A DNA stretch of 64,000 nucleotides from Littorina saxatilis (taxonomy: Eukaryota; Mollusca; Gastropoda; Littorinimorpha; Littorinidae), in NCBI RefSeq assembly GCF_037325665.1, contig NC_090246.1, positions 36,886,860 through 36,950,859 on the forward strand. Direction: 5' to 3'. Shown here piece by piece: positions 11,341 through 23,160 of this stretch (position 1 is its first letter; the number at the start of each line of letters is the position of its first letter). Position numbers and translations under genes: made by a program. The notes under the pieces are model-generated. The model made no database searches and was not told the DNA's origin. It worked only from the letters and a program-made list of their open reading frames with translations.

Positions 11341-11476
11341 ATAAGCTCGAACGACAAAACCCCGAACGACAAAAGCTCAAATGGACATAAGCTCGCGCGC
11401 GTGAGTGTGTGTGTGTGTGTGGGGGGGGGGGGCTATATCTGTCTGTCTGTTCTCTTTGTCTCTCTTTTCTATGTCA

Positions 11477-11560
<84 letters not shown>
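11477..11560. repeat. (CT)n microsatellite
   Basis: About 42 uninterrupted CT units, preceded by a G run at 11421-11432. Open frames across it encode only Ser/Leu or Arg/Glu repeats and are not genes. Confidence 0.95.
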
Positions 11561-11564
<4 letters not shown>

Positions 11565-11888
11565 GCACAAAGCAATAGACTTAAATAATATGGAGATTTG
11601 ATTCATTTAATATGTTGAAACAGATTTTTTGCATTTTTTAACACTGAGTAACTACCAAGAAACACACACACACACACACACACACCGTCACATACACACA
11701 CGCGCGCGCGCGCACGCATACACACACACACACACACAGAGACGCAAACAAACACACGTTTGTGTTGGTATTTCTGTGTGAGTATGTTTGTGTTTACGTT
11801 TGCAAAAAAAGAGAACTCATCCGCGTGTGCGTTCGCGTTTGTGTTCGAGCGCGCGCCCACACGTGTATGTGTGTGTATGTGTGTGTGT

Positions 11889-11919
<31 letters not shown>

Positions 11920-12512
11920 AGTTGAGGTTGTGCCTTCAGGCAGGCGGGCCGGCGTGTGCATGTGTGTCCGCGCGTCTGTCCGTGTATGTGTGTGCGTGCG
12001 TGCATGCCAGTGTTTGTGTGTGCGGCGTGTGTCTTTGTCTCTGTGTCCGTTGTTTTAAATGTGAGAAATATAACTTTGGAGAAATTGTGACAGACAAACG
12101 GGGACAGCAGCCATTAATGTGACAGTTGGCGTCCATTTTAGCACTGCGTAACGCTCCTGTACATCTCGACTTTGTTCGTTTATCTGTCTGTTTGTTTATC
12201 TGTATGTATGGATGTGTGGGAGACACTCAAATGTTATGTTCACTGAGTCTGACAAATAATGAAATTGTATCCAGGCGGCGATAAAGTGAGCAACTTATCT
12301 GTTGTACCTTTTCTCTGCCTTGATAACGCCATTCTTATCGTCTGACGCACCTTTCAAACAAGTCAGTGTGTAGAGTCGGCATGGCACAGATAATACCAGA
12401 TGTGAAGCTACTTTGTTCCTTGTTTAATCTTGAATATCGTCATCACCTAATCGACCTTGTGTTTTCGGCACCTTTTCATATCTTTACGTTCCCCCCGCGC
12501 CGCTTCAGTGAT

Positions 12513-12919
12513 CCCCCCCCCCCCCCCCCCCCCCCCCCCTCCAAGTAGTTGTCCGAAACAGCTCTTCATCCGTTTTTACGTAATATCTCGCGGTGCCCCT
12601 ATCGCTTATCGTCTTGAAGACCATAATGACAGGATGTTGGTTTAAACATAAGTTTATTTTAACAAAGTTACAATCATGACATGTATACAAAATACACAGG
12701 TAACAGCAACAAGCTAGAAGCTTATACTGGTGTTCCTCCTTCTTCTTCAGCGTTCGACCGTTGAATTATCTCCCTTCCGACCACTTAATCCTGCTGAGTT
12801 AACCACCTCCCCCCCCCCCCCCTCCCATCCCCCTTCTCTTCGTGCCCACATTTCAACTCCAAAAACTTGGTGCGGTCTCTTTTTTACTAGTTCTTTCTTG
12901 TTTTTGTGTTTTGATGAAG
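12513..12919. other. Left-arm-only segment with poly-C run
   Basis: Begins with 27 C in a row (12513-12539) and holds another C run near 12812-12822. No gene or known repeat recognised. Confidence 0.5.
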
Positions 12920-13005
12920 CACAATCCGTGCGTTGCCGCGTAGTCTCGCCTTGCCTTTCGACTATCTCCCTAAATTACCCCAACAATAGAACATTCTAGT
13001 CTGTG

Positions 13006-13437
13006 ATTTCTATCGTGTCCACTCATTCCCCCCCCCCCCCCCAGGTGAGAAGGGGAGGGGGCAATGTGAAACGTACGATAACAATGCTTGTATTCACCGC
13101 AACAGTCGGCATGGCAGTGGAAAGTATGAATTGTAAATGAATGTGGTTGTCTTGAGGGCAAGACTCGGGGAGGTAAAAAGGGAGGCGTCGAGGTGTGACC
13201 TTGATCATGCATTTTGTATTCACTTCAAATCACCGGCTTGCCCCCTCCCCTTCAGTCTCACCTCCAACCATTGCCTCCTGGACAGCACCCCTGCATTTCT
13301 TTACAATTCAAAGAGTACAATTAAAAAGCTCAGATCAAACTGTCAGAGAAATCGCCCATGGGGGAACAAAAGCCCAGTTAAAACTGTGTGGGCCTAAGCA
13401 AGTTGTGACATACAGATTCGCTGAATCAAAACACAAA
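13006..13437. other. Centre of the inverted repeat, unassigned
   Basis: A poly-C run at about 13028-13042, otherwise unique-looking DNA with no supported exon. Confidence 0.4.
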
Positions 13438-14165
13438 CCAACAAGTCGCGTAAGGCGAAATTACTACATTTAGTCAAGCTGTCGAACTCACAAAATAAAA
13501 CTGAACGCACTGCATTTTTTCCCCAAGACCGCATACTCGTGGCAAAGGCCGCAGTGAAATCGACAAGCCAGAATAGTGCGGTAATGGTTGCGCTGAGTGG
13601 GATAGCACGCTTTTCTGTACCTCTGGTTTAAACAAAACTTTATTCAATTCAATTTTAATCATGACAAGAACAATGCATGGATGATTACATACTCAAGCAT
13701 ATAATGCTTATTTTAAGCAATCATAGTAATTACAAAACAAAGGTTAGCATGAGTTTCTGTACCTCTCTTCGTTTTTAACTTTCTGAGCGTGTTTTTAATC
13801 CAAACATATCATATCTATTAGTTTTTAGAATTAGGAACCGACAAAGAATAAGATGAAATTGTTTTTAAATCGATTTCGGACATTTTATTTTAATCATAAT
13901 TTTTATATTTTTAATTTTCAGAGTTTGTTTTTAATCCGAATATAACATATTTATATGTTTTTTGAATCCGAAAATGAGGAAGAATAAGATGAACGTAATT
14001 TTGGATCGTTTTGTAAAACAATAATTTTAATTACAATTTTCAGATTTTTAATGACCAAAGTCATTCATCAATTTTTAAGCCTCCAAGCTGAAATGCAATA
14101 CCAAAGTCCGGCCTTCATCGAAGATTGCTTGGCCAAAATTTCAATCAATTTGATTGAAAAATGAC
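13438..14165 (+). mobile_element. ACAAGTCGCG repeat (Helitron-like/HINE candidate), 3' truncated
   Basis: Starts ACAAGTCGCGTAAGGCG then ACATTTAGTCAAG, and continues through the family core (TCTGAGCGTGTTTTTAATCC, AATGACCAAAGTCATT) to the GATTGAAAAATGA segment. The usual microsatellite and hairpin end are missing. Confidence 0.75.
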
Positions 14166-14334
14166 GTAAGGGGTGGCTGCGTCCAAACACAAGTGAGTTC
14201 AAGTCAAAGAAAAAAGGAGGGATATGGATAGGCTGCATAAGGGAAGACGGAGGGGGTGGGCGTCCATTACACCTGTCCGGGAATGAGTGGACACGGGACA
14301 CGGGTTTTCAGATTTGTGGTTTGTCCAGCCGTTT

Positions 14335-14877
14335 ACAGTAAATGTCTTCAAGAGCCTTGTAAAACAAAGACTGCGAGACCAATATTTGCAATGCTGGAAA
14401 AGTTAATCTGTCAACAATAGCGTTTGTTATAATTATTGTTTGTATAAAAATGAGTTTTGCTTAAAAAAATATTTGATGTGTTTGAGAGAAAAATTATTAA
14501 AATTTAGGTTAAGTAATCATAAGTTACCTATTCACCAGGAACGCCTTTTGAATATCCCTAGGGACGAGAGAGTGTGTAAGCTGTGTGGAAGTGGTGAGAT
14601 AGGAGATGAATTCCACGTTTTGTTTAATTGTCAATATGAGAGTGTCGTGAAAGAACGAAAGAAGTATATTGGAAATTATTTTCAACATCATGCAAATGTT
14701 ATAAAATATAATGCTTTAATGAATGTAAAATCAAAAAAATAAGTTGGTTAAGTTGGCTAAGTTTGTTAGTGTTATTATGAGTTATTTTTCGCTAGATGAT
14801 TTACGTGTTTCGTTGTGTTTTGTTGTGGTTCTTACTCTGTTGGTTTTGTCTGTTTGGTTTTTTGTTTGGTTTGTTTT
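14335..14877 (+). mobile_element. LINE 3' fragment with reverse transcriptase C-terminal zinc motif
   Basis: An open frame at about 14440-14742 encodes KFRLSNHKLPIHQERLL and CKLCGSGEIGDEFHVLFNC, typical of the extreme C-terminus of non-LTR retrotransposon polyproteins, where a Cys/His cluster follows the reverse transcriptase. Upstream residues (FVKSLVKQRLRDQY, YLQCW) fit the same tail. Everything 5' is missing, as usual for 5'-truncated LINEs. Its 3' UTR is interrupted by a reverse-oriented ACAAGTCGCG repeat and resumes at 15214. Confidence 0.7.
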
Positions 14878-15213
14878 TACATTTAGTCAAGTTTTGAATA
14901 AATGTTTTAACGTAGAGGGGGAATCGAGACGTGGGTCGTGGTGTATGTGTGTGTGTGTGTGTGTCTGTCTGTGCGTGTGTGTGTGTAGAGCGATTCAGAC
15001 CAAACTACTGGACCGATCTTTATGAAATTTGACATGAGAGTTCCTGGGAATGATATCCCCGGACATTTTTTAAATCTTATTTTATAAATACCTTTGATGA
15101 CGTCATATCCGGCTTTTTGTAAAAGTTGAGGCGGCACTGACTGCCACACCCTCATTTTTCAATCAAATTGATTGAAATTTTGGCCAAGCACACTTCGACG
15201 AAGGCCGGACTGT
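14878..15213 (-). mobile_element. ACAAGTCGCG repeat, minus orientation, 5' part missing
   Basis: Reads ACATTTAGTCAAG with a degenerate hairpin, then a GT tract and the family segment AGCGATTCAGAC to GGCCGGACT. It lies inside the 3' region of the LINE fragment. Confidence 0.75.
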
Positions 15214-15283
15214 GTATTTTTGTTTGCTTAAATGCCCTATGGGCCTAAAGCCGAAATAAAACCTTGAAACCTTGATGGAAATC
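15214..15283 (+). mobile_element. 3' end of the interrupted LINE
   Basis: TGCCCTATGGGCCTAAAGCC forms a small hairpin and is followed by AATAAA and CCTTGAAACCTTGA, a typical LINE terminus with a short repeated tail. Confidence 0.5.
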
Positions 15284-15378
15284 ACAGACTAGAATGTTCT
15301 ATCGTTGGGGTAATTTAGGGAGATAGCCGAAAGGCAAGGCGAGACTACGCAACGCACGGATTGTGCTTCAGCAAAACA

Positions 15379-15676
15379 CAAGTCGCGTAAGGCGAAATTA
15401 CTACATTTAGTCAAGCTGTGGAACTCACAGACTGAAACTGAACGCACTGCATTTTTTCACAATGACAGTAGTCCGCCGCTCGTACAAAAGGCAGTAAAAT
15501 TGATGAGCCTGTTTAGCGCGGTAGTGGTTGCGCTGTGCTGCATAGCACGCTTTTCTGTACCTCTCTTCGCTTTAACTTTCTGAGCGTGTTTTTAATCCAA
15601 ACATATCATATCTATATGGTTTTGGAATCAAGAACCGACAAGGAATAAGACGCAATTGTTTTTTAAATCGATTTCG
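15379..15676 (+). mobile_element. ACAAGTCGCG repeat, 5' part only
   Basis: Begins CAAGTCGCGTAAGGCG and stops in the ATCGATTTCGG region, where the inverted-repeat arm resumes. Confidence 0.75.
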
Positions 15677-16296
15677 GAGGAATCACTGAAGCGGCGCGGG
15701 GGGAACGTAAAGATATGAAAAGGTGCCGAAAACACAAGGTCGATTAGGTGATGACGATATTCAAGATTAAACAAGGAACAAAGAAGCTTCACATCTGGTA
15801 GTTATCTGTGCCATGCCGACTCTACACACTGACTTGTTTGAAAGGTGCGTAGGACGATAAGAATGGCGTTATCGAGTCAAGGCAGAGAAAAGGTACAACA
15901 GATAAGATGCTCACTTTATCGCCGCCTGGATACAATTTCATTATTTGTCAGACTCAATGATCATAATATTTGAGTGTCTTACACACATCCATACATACAG
16001 ATAAACAAACAGACAGATAAACGAACAAAGTCGCGATGTGCAGGAGCGTTACGCAGTGCTAAAATGGACGCCAACTGTCACTTTAATGGCTGCTGTCCCC
16101 GTTTGTCTGTCACTATTTCTCCAAAGTTATATTTCTCACATTTAAAACAACGGACACAGAGACAAAGACACAAGCACACACAAACACTCATGCACGCACG
16201 CACACATATGTATACACGGACAGACGCGCGGACACACATGCACACGCCCGCCGGCCCGCCTGCCTGAAGGCACAACCACAACTCACACACACGTAG

Positions 16297-16298
<2 letters not shown>

Positions 16299-16353
<55 letters not shown>

Positions 16354-16367
16354 GGGGGGGGGGGGGC
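16299..16367. repeat. (CA)n followed by poly-G
   Basis: About 26 CA units then about 16 G. Simple sequence at the outer end of the right inverted-repeat arm. Confidence 0.9.
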
Positions 16368-17206
16368 AACTTTGATGTTTGGTTACGATGTGGTGTTATC
16401 AAAAGTATACTGACTTGTTCGACGCTTTCATTGAACTTTTTAAACCAAAACCTAATTGCTCGCTGTCACAACAAACTAAAGGTGACAGCCTTTTCTGTCT
16501 TTTCATAAAAATGCAAATGTCTTGCCCACAGCAAGGTGAATTATCTGCAAAATAACAACTTGGCATGTATCGAGGCTAATGAGAACAAGATGTGATATTG
16601 AACCGTGAGAATACATGCCTAAATACTCTCAATTACACAACGGCGTCCTGAAATGTCAATCCTCGCCCATAGCGTCATAACAAGAAGGTGCAAAATTTGC
16701 TTTGGCATGTTTCGAGGCAAACGGCAGACACTAGATTGCTCACAGGTGTTGGGGGAGTTGCGAAGCGTTTCAGTACAGCACTCTTGACACCTGAGTGCAT
16801 TGACGCGCGTCAGCTTTCGGGTATAACCGTGAACAAGATTGGGTCCACAGGCTATGATGACCACAAGCTATGATAGGCGTATTGTCTTTTTGTCCATCGG
16901 ACCGTGATACGAGGATGTCTTCGTAGCGCTAGAGAACAGCGGTGTCTGAAGAGCAGAGCCAATCACAGGCGGCCTCGCAGTGTAGAGCTCCAATCAGATT
17001 GCCGTAATTAGGGGTATGGGGAGGAGCGTTATTCGCCTGATGATATTTTGATTGATAGTTTTGTTGCCATTGCGCTGAAGAGGGAGTCTGTGGTGTAAAT
17101 AAAAAGTCAACTGACGGTTTGGAACCTTCATTCGCTTTCATTGTTGTAACGTGTAGCGGGCTGGTATAATCTGCAGTGCGTCGTCGGTCCTGCTGAAGTT
17201 ACAAAG
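16368..17206 (+). promoter_or_regulatory. Possible host promoter and non-coding first exon
   Basis: Low-repeat DNA with two CCAAT boxes (GCCAATCAC near 16958 and CCAATCAG near 16990) and, at 17200-17212, a good donor (ACAAAG|GTGAGCGG). The arrangement would fit a TATA-less promoter and an untranslated exon 1 for the zcchc7-like gene downstream, but no transcript evidence exists here. It could also be unrelated DNA. Confidence 0.25.
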
Positions 17207-17214
17207 GTGAGCGG

Positions 17215-17218
<4 letters not shown>

Positions 17219-17302
<84 letters not shown>
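17219..17302. repeat. (TG)n microsatellite
   Basis: About 42 TG units directly abutting the TAGGGGAA end of the following element. Confidence 0.95.
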
Positions 17303-18228
<926 letters not shown>

Positions 18229-18414
18229 TGTCCTTCGCTGGGGGTAAGCAATGCCTTGGCATTGCACTTCTGCTTAATTTTTTTGGTTGTTTTGAACGCA
18301 TGCGCAGATCATTTTTTGGAGTGTTTGTTTTTCCTCTTTTTCCGGTTTTTCTTCTTCATTCCATGTAAGCGCTGGAACTGTAAAGTGGTGTATAAATTCA
18401 CTTGAGATAATTTA

Positions 18415-18752
18415 ATATTCTTCATATTTTATGCGAGAGGGTTTTTACGTGTGTGATCTTTTTTGTTAGGCCATTCAGGCAGCCATTCTCCCTTTTCGGG
18501 GGATGATTGTTTCCTAAAGTGTTTATATTAGTTATTTATGATAATTTCCCCGGGTTATACATGATTGGGATTGTAATAAAGAAAGTTTTCTGTGTTAAAA
18601 AATAATTGTGTTTAAAGATTTATGCCTTGTAAAAGCAAGTTGTTTGTGGTTGGTTTGTGATGGTAGCGGTGCTGTGTATGTGTGCATTCATGTGTGCGTA
18701 TATGCTTTTATATATGTGTAACATTTCAATAGAACACATTCTTTGTCAGCAG
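18415..18752. repeat. Local duplication joining two blocks of the zcchc7-like gene
   Basis: 18415-18575 matches 20337-20550, and 18575-18890 matches 22850-23190. The first copy brings together sequences that lie 2.3 kb apart in the second, so a duplication plus loss of the middle (the part with exons C and D) has occurred. Confidence 0.75.
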
Positions 18753-21700
18753 GTTGGTCTCACTTCAACGGACGCCACAAGAAATTCGACTCGGACTCAG
18801 ACTCAGAACCAGATTATAGATCACGTGCCAAGAAGATGAATTCCACTCGACCAGATGACATCCACACCAAACAGCACGGTCCCAGTGACTTGTGTGCTTG
18901 CTGTAGAATGAGGGGACACAGCGGAGAGGTATGTGTCAAGGTTTGGTTTGAGTTGTGCCGGCAAGTGTCAATTGTCACTGAATGTATCATTTTGTATGCT
19001 TAGTTTTTAATACAGTGCAATGTTGTTCCCAGACTGAGAGAACAATTAAGTGTTAAACTTTAAGACCTCCAAAACTCTGAAAAAATCAGGTCTTAAAAAG
19101 GAGGGAGTCTTAAATGGAGGTTAATTTACAGAGGTTATGAACAAAGAATTAAGAAGAAAAAAAGGTCTTAAATTAAAACTGTATTAGGGAGGAATTCTTA
19201 AATTTGGGGGTCTTAAAAGGGGGGTTCCACTGTAGGTCAGTTGGACCTGGATTAAAAAAAATGCATAGGTCCAAATGTCCTGGCTAAAACAAATTCAACC
19301 AGAAGAACTCTTACATGTCAAAACTATTGGACGGTCAACCGGCTAGGGGCCAGCAAAAGAAGTATGTATATTTTGTAGCTTGGTTGTACAACAGTATTAA
19401 TTTTATTTCTGTGTGGACATTGAAATACATGTAGCTCTAATCTAACCTTGTTTTATGTTCTAAATGCTTCTCCCCCTAGTTTATTCATCCTGAAATGTTG
19501 ACACTTTTACTCACCTTGTTGAATATGTTTCTTCATTTCAGCACTGCCCAGACCGCCACTGGCGACAGTATCATGCCACGGTGAGTTTGTTTGTTTGTCC
19601 CCACTGGTGTGTTGAATGGATGGTATTGGTCAGACTGTTTGAAGGGAGTTTCTGGCAAATTTGACAAATCTGAAGAATGAGGAATCTACTGTACTGTGCT
19701 ATACGCACACGGCGCGATTTGTTGCGGCCCTATGCTCCACAGGGAGTCTACAAGAATAAGTCAAGTCAAGTAAGTCAAAGTGCTATACGCACACGGCGCG
19801 ATTTGCTCGAAAAAGCACCACAACTATGGTAATTAATGAAATCAAAGTGAGTGAATGCCCTCCAGGGCGCTACTTCTCTCGAGTGTTGGAAGCGCACAGC
19901 ACGATTTGCTCGAAAACACACCACAAGTATGGCAGTGAATTAAATCAAAGCCTTGAGTGTTGGAAACACAGTTGTCAAGAAGCGCTGTCTGGTCCCCTAG
20001 TAACGTTCACCTCATACACAAACAAGGGAATAACTCTGTGGAAATAACCCAAATCAACCATCACAGAGAGTCCTCTGTTTATCTATTCTTTGAAATTTAA
20101 TGAAGTTTTTAAAACACTGTCTTGTGCAAAACTTATAAAGGCAGTCCTCCTGCGTGGTAGCATTATTTGTAATGGAAGTCTTCCACAACGCTTGGAAATC
20201 CTGACAAGAGTTATTTCTGAACATGGTCTACTGCCTCAGACTTTGCCAGTTGGTATGTTTGTGTCTGTTGCTGCGTGTTTGTGTCTGGTTGTTGTCTTCT
20301 ACTTGTTCTGCATTCATGGGTTGCAACTCCCCCGTACATTCATATTTTATGCGCGAGTGTTTTTACGTGTGTGATCTTTTTTGTTTAGCCATTCAGGCAG
20401 CCATTCTCCCTTTTTCGGGGGATGATTGTTTCCTAAAGTGTTTATAATAATGTGAACTAGAAAAATTATAATTGCTGCCCGTGCGTTTAGTGTTATAAGT
20501 TTAGACTTCATACATATGCGTTTTCCCGGGTTATACATGATTGGAATGTTTCTTGCATCATTGGAATTCTGCTATTTTTCTCTTGATGACATACAATACC
20601 CATGATACATGCAGAGCCTACGAGTAATTTGTTCCTGCTGCAATGACGAAGTCACCGAGACAAACTTCGTTCTCACAAATTCTTTGTCGGTTTCTGAGAG
20701 ACGTACTGGAGAAGCGACTGAATGTTTACATTGCTACATTACTTGCATTATGATGTCTACTCGAACTTTGTTTTGCTTTTAGCATCAGAGGTTTTATTTT
20801 GGAAGAGGGGGGTCAAGAGACTTCTTGGTTTGTTTAATCAATGTTGTTTGTTCTCAATTTTCAGGTCACAACTTCAGAGGAGTTGGTGCAAAAGGAGAAA
20901 TCTGTGAACTCAAGAGTCTATTGTTGCAACTGCGCTAAACAGGGACATTTTGTACACGTAAGTTCACTTCTTAATATTCTTGAAATCCAAACTAACAATC
21001 TAGCTTTAGTAGGCTACTTATACTCATCTGTGCCTGGCCTCTAGCTAACTCGTAAAAAAAAACACGCTGACAATGGAAGGCGATAGTAAATACAAATGTT
21101 GGCGGCCTTACCTTAGAACTCACGGAGTGCTTGTTTTTAGGATGATCTAATTAAATGTACACAGGTTACTTTGAATAGCTTCCGAGAGTGAGTGTTGTGA
21201 TTGAGTTACATCGTTGTCATTGCAAGTGTGATGCACTGGATTGGTGTTCAGTTTGTGTGTGCGTGTGTTGTTTTTTGTAACAAAAGGGAACTGGTTTAGG
21301 CCGCTATTTAGTTATGATAGTAGAGCACTGTGTTCTCCTAACTGGCAAGACTGTCGGCAGTAAAAGGACAGATTTAGTATTTGTTACAAGCTTTATCTAT
21401 TCACACGCGCGCACACACAGACACAAACACACACACACACAGACACAAACACACACACAGACATAGTCTCCCACCATCATGAGCCATTTCAGCATCTGAT
21501 TCATTTTGTCTCTTCCACAGGAATGCACGGAGGAAAGAATGGACTCGTCCGTGTATCATTCTTACCCCTTCATCGTCAAATACAGCGGAACAATCTTGGG
21601 ACAGAAAACTGGGAAGTGGAAAGGTAAGTCTTCAACAGCGTTTGGAGATTCAGCGAAACTTGTCTATATAATGACCATCCAAAGGACCAACCAAAAGTGG

Positions 21701-23160
21701 TCGTTATAAATAAGTGGTCACTATGGAAAGGTACATTTTATGGGGGAAAATTCGATGCGTATCCTTTTTGGGTGGGCAGGTGGTCGTTAACGGGAGGTAG
21801 TCTTCAGGTCAGGTTCCACTGTATATATTTTTGTTCCGTTACACATTGTTTTTCGGTAAGCCAGGAGAATATCCAGGTCAAATTGTATTTGCACACGTTT
21901 TGGGAATGCGCTGAGCTGAATTGGCTTCCTACCAAGGACTACTACCGTAAAATCCCTAGCAAACGCCCACCCCCCCTCCGCACAGATTTCGGGTAAAAGT
22001 AGGGGGTGGGCGTTTGCTAGGTATCCACCCCTTTGCAAGATAACGTGTCATCACATTTTCACGAGAGAAATAAAGTGGTACAACCATGTGATTTATGCAA
22101 TTGTAATGAAAATTAAACACACCGTTTGTTTACACAAATAAATCTGTGCTAGAAAAAAAGAAGAAAAAAAAAGAACACAAGTGACCTTGATTCTTCTCAT
22201 TCTCGGACTAACGTCAGCACAAACACAGTTTCTTCTCTTGTTTGGAGATCTGGTAGGGTTGATGATCGTGGGCTCATTATAGTCCTTCGAAGTCAACATC
22301 ATCGTCTTCACTGTCGTCTCCACTCTCAGCTTCTTCTGGAAGAAAACTCGCGGGCACATACCGAAACATTGTCTGCAGCTTCGTTTTCAAGATATTTAAA
22401 GGCTTTTAGTTTGTACGAGCGTATGTCACTGTAAAGGATTTGTGCTTCGGCATGGCTGAACATAGAGAAGTGTTAAACACTCATTAAAAAACGTCACTGA
22501 ACGACTTCACTGTGGGACATGACGTAATTTTATTCCACCCCCCCACCCCACCCAAAAAAAGGAGAACCATCGAACAGTGTGCACCAATCGTAGATATAGG
22601 AGGCCGACTGTCCTAAAACTTGTTTTCTTTAAACCGGGGTGGGCGTTTGCTAGGTATTGACCCCTCTGCACAACTTTTGGCCAAAAGTGGGGGGTGGGCG
22701 TTTGCTAGATACTGGGCGTTTGCTAGGGATTTTACGGTACTACTAGTAGTAGTCCTTGCTTCCTACAAATATTTCACCTGTGTAGTATTCTTTAGTAATT
22801 CAGGCGTGGATACTTCTTGTTATAAAAGTAAACAGGGGTATTTGGAGTTTAGTGATTGTAATACAGAAAGTTTTCTGTGTTAAAAAATAATTGTGTTTTA
22901 AAGGTTAATGCCTTGTAAAAGCAAGTTGTTTGTGGTTGGTTTGGGATGGTAGCGGTGCTGTGTATGTGTGCATTCATGTGTGCGTATATGCTTTTATATA
23001 TATACATATATATATATATGTGTGTGTGTAACATTTCAATAGAACACATTCTTTGTCAGCAGGTTGGTCTCACTTGAGCGGAAAGAAATTCGACTCGGAC
23101 TCGGACTCGGACTCAGAACGAAATGATGAACCACGTGCCAAGAAGATGAAGTTCAACTGA
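18753..23160 (+). CDS. ZCCHC7: Zinc-knuckle protein, ZCCHC7-like (Air1/2 homologue), C-terminal exons
   Basis: Five exons with matching phases: A 18753-18928, B 19542-19580, C 20865-20957, D 21521-21623, E 23063-23160 (TGA). A+B build a CCHC knuckle (CACCRMRGHSGE|HC) followed by WRQYH, a ZCCHC7 hallmark; C+D build a second knuckle (CCNCAKQGHFVH|EC). In the family such arrays bind RNA and poly(A) polymerase in the TRAMP nuclear RNA surveillance complex. Exon E ends in an acidic SD-repeat and a basic KKMKFN tail. Exon A needs an upstream phase-1 exon that I cannot find, so the N-terminal part is missing or far away. The first 46 or so codons of A are a duplicate of E. In E a CGA of A is TGA, so E may be the true end or a decayed copy. 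Real gene or partial pseudogene is undecided. Confidence 0.6.
19012..19233. mobile_element. MITE, TACAGTG family, in zcchc7-like intron
   Basis: Ends TACAGTGCAA and GGTTCCACTGTA, with an interior rich in GGTCTTAAA and GGAGTCTTAAA phrases. Related copies are at 37291-37457 and 56146-57555. Confidence 0.6.
19722..19779 (+). mobile_element. Very short retroposon 3' tail with 26-bp target duplication
   Basis: The 58-base insert contains GCGGCCCTATGCTCCACAGG and ends in AAGTC repeats. It is flanked by a perfect 26-base direct repeat (19696-19721 and 19780-19805). A sister insert is at 24759-24804. This fits extreme 5' truncation of a LINE or SINE with an (AAGTC)n tail. Confidence 0.8.
19806..20864. 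other. Intron DNA of zcchc7-like gene
   Basis: 19795-19970 holds two diverged copies of a segment of about 100 bases around GATTTGCTCGAAAA. 20160-20225 resembles the arm of the foldback elements in fucosidase intron 4 (CGCTTGGAAATCCTGACAAG). 20337-20550 is the duplicated block mentioned above. Confidence 0.5.
21665..21824. mobile_element. MITE fragment, TACAGTG family
   Basis: Carries AAAAGTGGTCGTTATA and ends CAGGTTCCACTGTA, like the copies at 8767 and 26258. The left end is not clear. Confidence 0.45.
21944..22738. mobile_element. DNA transposon with ACCGTAAAATCCCTAGCAAA inverted ends
   Basis: Near-perfect inverted ends of about 23 bases (ACCGTAAAATCCCTAGCAAA and its complement), flanked by ACTACT on both sides. 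The motif GGGTGGGCGTTTGCTAGGTA is repeated inside near both ends. It sits in the intron between exons D and E of the zcchc7-like gene and has no transposase frame. Confidence 0.75.

Larger units (their letters stand above)
11893..16298. repeat. Large interrupted inverted repeat (about 4.4 kb)
   Basis: Left arm 11893-13005 pairs with right arm 15284-16298 as reverse complements: 11930-12512 with 15676-16290, and 12920-13005 with 15284-15375. The arms differ by insertions: the left has 12513-12919 (poly-C and unique DNA) where the right has a truncated ACAAGTCGCG repeat at 15379-15676. The 2.3-kb centre holds a LINE fragment and two more ACAAGTCGCG repeats. Confidence 0.8.

Noticed and set aside
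10954-12226. Open frames of Thr/His, Cys/Val and Arg/Glu repeats
   Set aside because: Translations of CA, CT and GA microsatellites.
21840-21940. Possible LINE zinc-tail words (LHTFWECAELNW)
   Set aside because: Too short, no flanking reverse transcriptase sequence.
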